Below are positions 6,617 through 9,984 of a stretch of DNA of 9,984 nucleotides, piece after piece. A model generated the notes under the pieces. The model did not search any database, was not told the DNA's origin, and saw only the letters and a program-made list of their open reading frames with translations. A program made the position numbers and the translations under genes. The stretch comes from a bacterium (GTDB lineage Bacteria > Patescibacteriota > Minisyncoccia > UBA6257). The stretch lies in contig DAOVIY010000018.1 in NCBI GenBank assembly GCA_030673525.1, positions 1 to 9,984 of the forward strand, read 5' to 3'. The first letter of the stretch is position 1, and every line of letters starts with the position of its first letter.

Positions 6617-6652
6617 AAAGGCGTCTCGGTCTCTCGATAAAAAAACTAAACG

Positions 6653-6685
6653 GCTGGGGTTATGGAACGATGTTGGAACCTTTTT
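6653..6685 (+). repeat. intergenic repeat, copy C
   Basis: The 33-bp core GCTGGGGTTATGG / AACGATGTTGG / AACCTTTTT differs from copies D and E only by T for C in GGGGCT. An upstream segment at 6620-6640 (GGCGTCTCGGTCTCTCGATAA in two parts) is shared with copy D at nearly the same distance. The T tract continues into a 10-bp inverted repeat (6681-6703). It lies between the pepF stop and the amidohydrolase start. Confidence 0.88.
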
Positions 6686-6703
6686 GCAACATAGTTGCAA
6701 AAA
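6681..6703. repeat. 10-bp inverted repeat abutting repeat copy C
   Basis: TTTTTGCAAC (6681-6690) and GTTGCAAAAA (6694-6703) are perfect inverted repeats around the 3-nt ATA. The left arm is the T tract of repeat copy C. It starts 26 bp past the pepF stop codon. Only four of the ten pairs per arm involve G or C in any arm position, and no T run follows on either strand, so it is a poor intrinsic terminator. Confidence 0.6.
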
Positions 6704-6728
6704 CCTAATTTGAATCTCGGGCGGGTTA

Positions 6729-8552
6729 TTATATCTTACCCAATTTTCTTGCCAATTTTGTGGTTTTCTGTAGTAAATCCTCAACTTCTTTTATTCCTTT
6801 GTCCCAAAGTTTTCTATCGGTAATATCTACTCCCAATCTCTTAAAAACATTTTTGGGAGAATCCGATGTCCCAATTGATAAAAATTCCTTTATTTTTTCA
6901 ATAAAATGCCGGTCTTGTCTAACTAAATTTTGAAGAGATTTTGATATCAGCAAACCACTGGCATATGAGTAAACATAGAAAAACAATCGGAAATGACCGA
7001 CATAAACCCACCAATTTTCCGAACCGGGCGACTGTTCAACATAGTTACCCATGTAATCAAGCATATGCTTTTTAAAAATATTACCAATCTCTTTGTAAGA
7101 TAAATATCCTTCCTTGCGAAAAGTTTTGTGTAACTCTTGCTCAAATTTATAAAAAGCAACCTGTCTGAAAATAGAAGAGATATCACTGTTTAATTTAGAC
7201 ATTAATATGGATAATTTTTGTTCATCATCAACCCGTTGAATGACTTCATTCAGAACAAAATCTTCCATGAATGTGCTGGCCACTTCTGCGGTCGAAGTTA
7301 AGGTATCAAAATAAACCGCGCCCTGTTTTTCGCGCATCAATTCATTGTTAATGGCATGTCCCATTTCATGGGCAATAGTAAGAACATCGTGTAGTTTATC
7401 GGTGTGGTTCAAAAATACATACGTGGGCTGGCCAACGAGAAAATGAACGCAAAAGGCACCGCTTCTTTTCCCTTTCCGAGAAAAGACGTCAATCTGACCA
7501 TTTTTAATAAATTGGTCGAGAATTTTGTAGAACTTGAAATCAAGATTTTTAAAAACTCTCAAAACAAGGTTAATTGATTCGGAATAAGTATATTTTTTAT
7601 CAATCTTGCCACATTCAAGATTACGCTCGTGGTATTTCAACTTTTTAACTCCCAGAAGTTTTGCTTTTAGTCGATAATAGCGCCGAGATATCACAAAATT
7701 TTCCGAAACCACTTTTACCAATAAATCAACAATTTTGGTTTCAATATCATCTTTAATATGACGAGATGAATCTGGGCGAGTGAATCCACGCAGTTCATCG
7801 ATCGTTTTCTTATGGGCTAGAATTGAATTTATCTCCGCCTCCGCCAGATCCGTGTATTTTGCCAAAATCTGATTTAGAGCTTGAGCAGCTGAATCTCTTA
7901 CCTTTTTATTTTTGTTGTTGATCAACCCCAAAAGCTGGGAGAATGTTTTATTCTCAAATTTGCCGTTTTCCGAAGTGACTTTTGCCTGCTCTTTAGCTAA
8001 AAAACCAGAAGTCAATTTTTCCCAATTAGAATAAGAGGTTGGTTCGGTTAAATTCAGAATTTTCTCCTCTAAATCACTTAAGAAATATTTTCCTTGCGTA
8101 AACAGTCGTTCTAAAAAATGCTTATAGTTTGACAATTTGGAATAGTTTAGAAACTTTTTCTGAAATTTGGCAGGTATTTTTGCAATATTGAGAATGAAAA
8201 ATTGAATATCATTGTCTATTTTTATATAAAAATTCTTAATTTTCTCGTATTTCGCCTTAAGTAGTGGATTATTTTCATCTTGCTTAGTTCTTAACCAAAA
8301 ATAATAACCCTCTCTGCCACCGGAAGCATAGCTTTTTTTCCAATTTTCGTATTCTTTCAAAGCTTTCAGTAATGTCTCTGGATTTTTAAGATAGTCACTG
8401 CGTTTTTTCCATTTATTAATAAAAGCGTAACTTTTGCGTAAAATTATTTGTCTTTCTTTCCTCATTCGCAAATCATTATCACCGTTAAAAAGTGGTTTTA
8501 AATTCCAAACTGTATTAAATTTTATTCTACTCTTATTTTTGATTTTATTCAT
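6729..8552 (-). CDS. pepF: oligoendopeptidase F, M3 family zinc metallopeptidase
   Basis: This 607-residue protein has the normal length for PepF, a cytoplasmic zinc peptidase that cuts short peptides. The active site 'LTIAHEMGHAINNEL' gives HExxH with H395, E396 and H399, and the third zinc ligand is E423 in 'TSTAEVASTFMEDFVL' (419-434). The N-terminal 'NTVWNLKPLF' (13-22) matches the 'W-x-L-x-x-L' opening of the family, and 'GKRSGAFCVH' (361-370) is the usual substrate-side segment. No signal peptide is present. An in-frame TGA lies 9 nt upstream of the ATG at 8552, so this start is the first possible. An AGGAG at 8583-8579 is too far away (26 nt) to serve it directly. The gene stands alone between repeat copies C and D. 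Confidence 0.95.
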   Translation of the reverse strand: MNKIKNKSRIKFNTVWNLKPLFNGDNDLRMRKERQIILRKSYAFINKWKKRSDYLKNPETLLKALKEYENWKKSYASGGREGYYFWLRTKQDENNPLLKAKYEKIKNFYIKIDNDIQFFILNIAKIPAKFQKKFLNYSKLSNYKHFLERLFTQGKYFLSDLEEKILNLTEPTSYSNWEKLTSGFLAKEQAKVTSENGKFENKTFSQLLGLINNKNKKVRDSAAQALNQILAKYTDLAEAEINSILAHKKTIDELRGFTRPDSSRHIKDDIETKIVDLLVKVVSENFVISRRYYRLKAKLLGVKKLKYHERNLECGKIDKKYTYSESINLVLRVFKNLDFKFYKILDQFIKNGQIDVFSRKGKRSGAFCVHFLVGQPTYVFLNHTDKLHDVLTIAHEMGHAINNELMREKQGAVYFDTLTSTAEVASTFMEDFVLNEVIQRVDDEQKLSILMSKLNSDISSIFRQVAFYKFEQELHKTFRKEGYLSYKEIGNIFKKHMLDYMGNYVEQSPGSENWWVYVGHFRLFFYVYSYASGLLISKSLQNLVRQDRHFIEKIKEFLSIGTSDSPKNVFKRLGVDITDRKLWDKGIKEVEDLLQKTTKLARKLGKI

Positions 8553-8633
8553 TTTTTGATGTCATTAAATAGTTCCGTCTCCTAATATGGGTCTAGGGCG
8601 ACCTAAACTCATCATAAAAATAGCTTCAAAATC

Positions 8634-8703
8634 GGCTCTCCGGTCTTACTCGATAACGCGCTGACTCGATCTGGGGCTATGGAACGATGTTGGAACCTTT
8701 TTT
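8634..8703 (+). repeat. intergenic repeat, copy D, with the conserved upstream segment
   Basis: The core (8671-8703) is identical to copy E except for the first base and the T-tract length. Upstream, GGCTCTCCGGTC-TTACTCGATAA (8634-8656) matches the segment upstream of copy C with small indels, 14 nt before the core against 13 nt in copy C. The nonamer T-K-ACTCGAT occurs twice (ending at 8654 and 8670). The stretch 8589-8697 is clearly G+C-richer than its surroundings. It lies between the six-cysteine protein stop and the pepF start. Confidence 0.88.
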
Positions 8704-8763
8704 ATAAAAATATCACAAATTTAAGCCTACAATATCAAGATTTCTGCATTTTTTTCTTAAAAA

Positions 8764-9522
8764 TTAAAATCCACAACTTTTTACTTCAGATTCTATACTT
8801 CGACTGTTGCAATGGTAAAAAATGCCTCTTTTCAAAATAATAGGTGTTATTTTTATGTTCTCAATAATTCCGTACTCCTCTATATTATACTTGATATTAA
8901 TCTCCATCATTCCAAGTTTATCGCTTATTGCATTTACCTCTTTCATATCACGATATTTTTCTGCATCGATATAAACCTGAAATTTACTCACCTCAGAATT
9001 GTTTGTTTCAATCGAAATCATTAAAGTGTTATTTGCATAGCATGCATCAATTAACTTTATTTCTGCATTGGCAATACAATTAATGATACCTCCAGACAAG
9101 TCTGCTCCTAAAACCTGTTCTGGTTCAATATTATAAAAATAGAAAAAGATACTCTTTTGAAACCCTTTTGTATCTTGCCCACAGATATGCAATTTAAATT
9201 CCATCCCTTTATTCTTGTAAGTTCCACCCCAATCACCTCCACATAAAGTAAAATCTTCTTCAGTTAAATCACTGATTTTTGTCCAACCCAATTGTTGTAA
9301 TTTATTTTTATAAAAATCTCGAATATTCCCACTGGAACTTTCGTATTCGACAAAAGTAAAATTGTCACGTTTCTCAACTATCATCAAAGTAGAATTGGGA
9401 TAAATCAGGGACTTACTAGTTTGTAATTTTTCTTCGCTAATTAAATCCCAAATCCACCAACATCCAACCAATATAATTATAATGATCAAAATCCCAATCA
9501 AAATTTTTGTTTTTGAGTTCAT
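8764..9522 (-). CDS. membrane-anchored or lipoprotein of unknown function with six exported cysteines
   Basis: This 252-residue protein is not recognised as a named family. It begins with a basic segment and a strongly hydrophobic stretch (7-27). 'LVGC' at 18-21 fits a lipobox with C21 as the lipidated residue, but a plain membrane anchor is equally possible. Residues about 40-130 form a domain with 'YPNSTLM' (41-47) and 'SSGNIRDFYKNKLQQLGW' (63-80). This 'fraction of residues, then FYKxxLxxxGW' pattern is common in exported patescibacterial and archaeal hypotheticals. A second domain (about 145-252) begins 'GGIINCIANAEIKLIDACY' (144-162). After the anchor there are six cysteines, C94, C114, C149, C161, C238 and C250, an even number suited to disulfides. 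It stands alone between repeat copies D and E. Confidence 0.85.
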   Translation of the reverse strand: MNSKTKILIGILIIIIILVGCWWIWDLISEEKLQTSKSLIYPNSTLMIVEKRDNFTFVEYESSSGNIRDFYKNKLQQLGWTKISDLTEEDFTLCGGDWGGTYKNKGMEFKLHICGQDTKGFQKSIFFYFYNIEPEQVLGADLSGGIINCIANAEIKLIDACYANNTLMISIETNNSEVSKFQVYIDAEKYRDMKEVNAISDKLGMMEINIKYNIEEYGIIENIKITPIILKRGIFYHCNSRSIESEVKSCGF

Positions 9523-9608
9523 CTTAATTCTTTCAATAGTTATATTTTATCATGACCTTTTATTTATAAGCTCGGTGGAGAGGTGTCTTCTTCCGTTTAT
9601 CCAATTTA

Positions 9609-9641
9609 GCTGGGGCTATGGAACGATGTTGGAACCTTTTT
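9609..9641 (+). repeat. intergenic repeat, copy E
   Basis: This 33-bp copy reads GCTGGGGCTATGG / AACGATGTTGG / AACCTTTTT and is the cleanest copy, identical to D from its second base to the T tract. It ends 5 bp short of the stop of the gene at 9646 and lies 87 bp upstream of the next gene's start. The upstream segment shared by copies C and D is not clearly present; CTCGGTGGAGAGG (9571-9583) is only a vague match. Confidence 0.88.
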
Positions 9642-9645
9642 ATTC

Positions 9646-9984
9646 TCAGAATTGAGCTAAAAAGGCTTTTATTGCTTTATATTCAGGGCCTAATTCTTTT
9701 TTGCAAATCTCTAAACTTATAGCACTCCATTTTTCATCAGCTTTTTTAGAAAAAAGTTTTACTTTATCTTCTAAAGGCATCTCGCAGAAATCTATCATTC
9801 CCCCGATCACACCCCTAACTGAAGAGAACCTATAGCAATCTGTATTGCAACAAATTTCAGATTCAATAGAATAAAATTTATCTATCCCATGATGTTCTCT
9901 TATACAATATAGAATATGATCTCTTTCAGGTTCTTCTATCTCTGAAAATTGAGAAAGAAACTCTCTAGCTTTTTCTTCACTCAT
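9646..9984 (-). CDS. probable HD-domain protein, C-terminal part (likely continues past right edge)
   Basis: The 112 codons seen start with an ATG that happens to be the last three bases of the window, so the true start is probably further out. 'ERDHILYCIREHHGIDKFYS' (20-39) followed by 'IESEICCNTDCYRF' (40-53) matches the second half of small HD-superfamily proteins. There a helix ending in a metal-ligand-like His pair (H31, H32) is followed by 'SIExxIxxxxD', with D49 as the last ligand. The first His and the HD pair would lie upstream, outside the window. Six cysteines (27, 45, 46, 50, 67, 94) are unusual for such a small cytoplasmic segment. HD proteins are usually phosphohydrolases; the substrate is unknown. 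Repeat copy E sits directly after the stop. Confidence 0.6.
   Translation of the reverse strand: MSEEKAREFLSQFSEIEEPERDHILYCIREHHGIDKFYSIESEICCNTDCYRFSSVRGVIGGMIDFCEMPLEDKVKLFSKKADEKWSAISLEICKKELGPEYKAIKAFLAQF

Noticed and set aside
6575..6784. 69-codon minus-strand open frame across the end of pepF.
   Set aside because: It spans repeat copy C, the inverted repeat and the hairpin, out of frame with pepF; composition looks non-coding.
8594..8605. TAGG-GCGA-CCTA mini-hairpin with a GNRA-type loop upstream of pepF.
   Set aside because: Only four base pairs, no T run, not repeated in the other gaps; may be chance within the G+C-rich stretch.
8679..8715. The repeat can be translated on the plus strand as M-E-R-C-W-N-L-F, or in another frame as W-G-Y-G-T-M-L-E-P-F, soon followed by stops.
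   Set aside because: Flanking sequence and stop positions differ in every copy and no shared start or upstream frame exists. The few B and C differences do fall at third positions of the W-G-Y frame, but three sites are too few, and copy A breaks that frame with a stop.
4276..9641. CRISPR array.
   Set aside because: Copies are 0.6-2.0 kb apart with genes between them; there are no regular short spacers and no cas genes.
9631..9641. The T tract ending each repeat as the tail of an intrinsic terminator on the plus strand.
   Set aside because: No stem precedes it: the core has GGAAC and GGAACC but no GGTTCC partner, and no plus-strand gene lies upstream of copies B-E.
4276..9641. tRNA-like or T-box-like RNA because of GGTTCC and TGGAACC motifs.
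   Set aside because: No cloverleaf, anticodon arm, specifier stem or T-box sequence can be assembled around them.
4272..9645. Calling the repeats true integron attC sites.
   Set aside because: No convincing matching half-site, non-canonical spacing, and no integrase seen. Kept as a hypothesis only.

Overview
This is an AT-rich window, about one third G+C by eye, read with the standard bacterial code. Small adjacent genes, weak or absent Shine-Dalgarno sequences, a divergent PilMNO set, and protein styles such as the six-cysteine membrane-anchored protein suggest a Patescibacteria (CPR, Parcubacteria-like) genome. That placement is inference; the window has no rRNA or other marker gene.

Left block (1-4271). 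Five compact minus-strand genes form a type IV pilus assembly operon, in the order pilM, pilN, pilO, a small PilP-like gene and pilB. pilB runs off the left edge. A plus-strand comF gene diverges from pilM. Between pilM and comF lie two face-to-face sigma70-type promoters whose -10 boxes overlap inside a perfect 22-bp palindrome. PilM/N/O/P and the PilB ATPase would form the inner-membrane platform and motor of a pilus. ComF acts on the cytoplasmic side of DNA uptake, so the block reads as a pilus and natural-competence locus.

Right block (4272-9984). Five unrelated genes, all on the minus strand, stand alone with 50-210 bp gaps: a GNAT acetyltransferase, a D-aminoacylase-type amidohydrolase, an M3-family oligoendopeptidase F, a six-cysteine membrane-anchored or lipoprotein of unknown function, and the C-terminal part of a probable HD-domain protein. 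Every gap in this block, and none in the left block, holds one copy of a roughly 33-bp repeat in the same orientation. Four copies are nearly identical and one, next to comF, is degenerate. Two copies share a further conserved segment upstream. Two gaps also contain intrinsic-terminator-like hairpins.

The most interesting feature is this layout of single gene, repeat, single gene, repeat. It resembles a gene-cassette array, and the repeat core (AAC-N3-GTT, next to GGGGCT) loosely resembles half of an integron attC site. No integrase and no convincing second half-site are visible, so an integron-like interpretation is only a hypothesis. A dispersed regulatory or RNA element is the main alternative.
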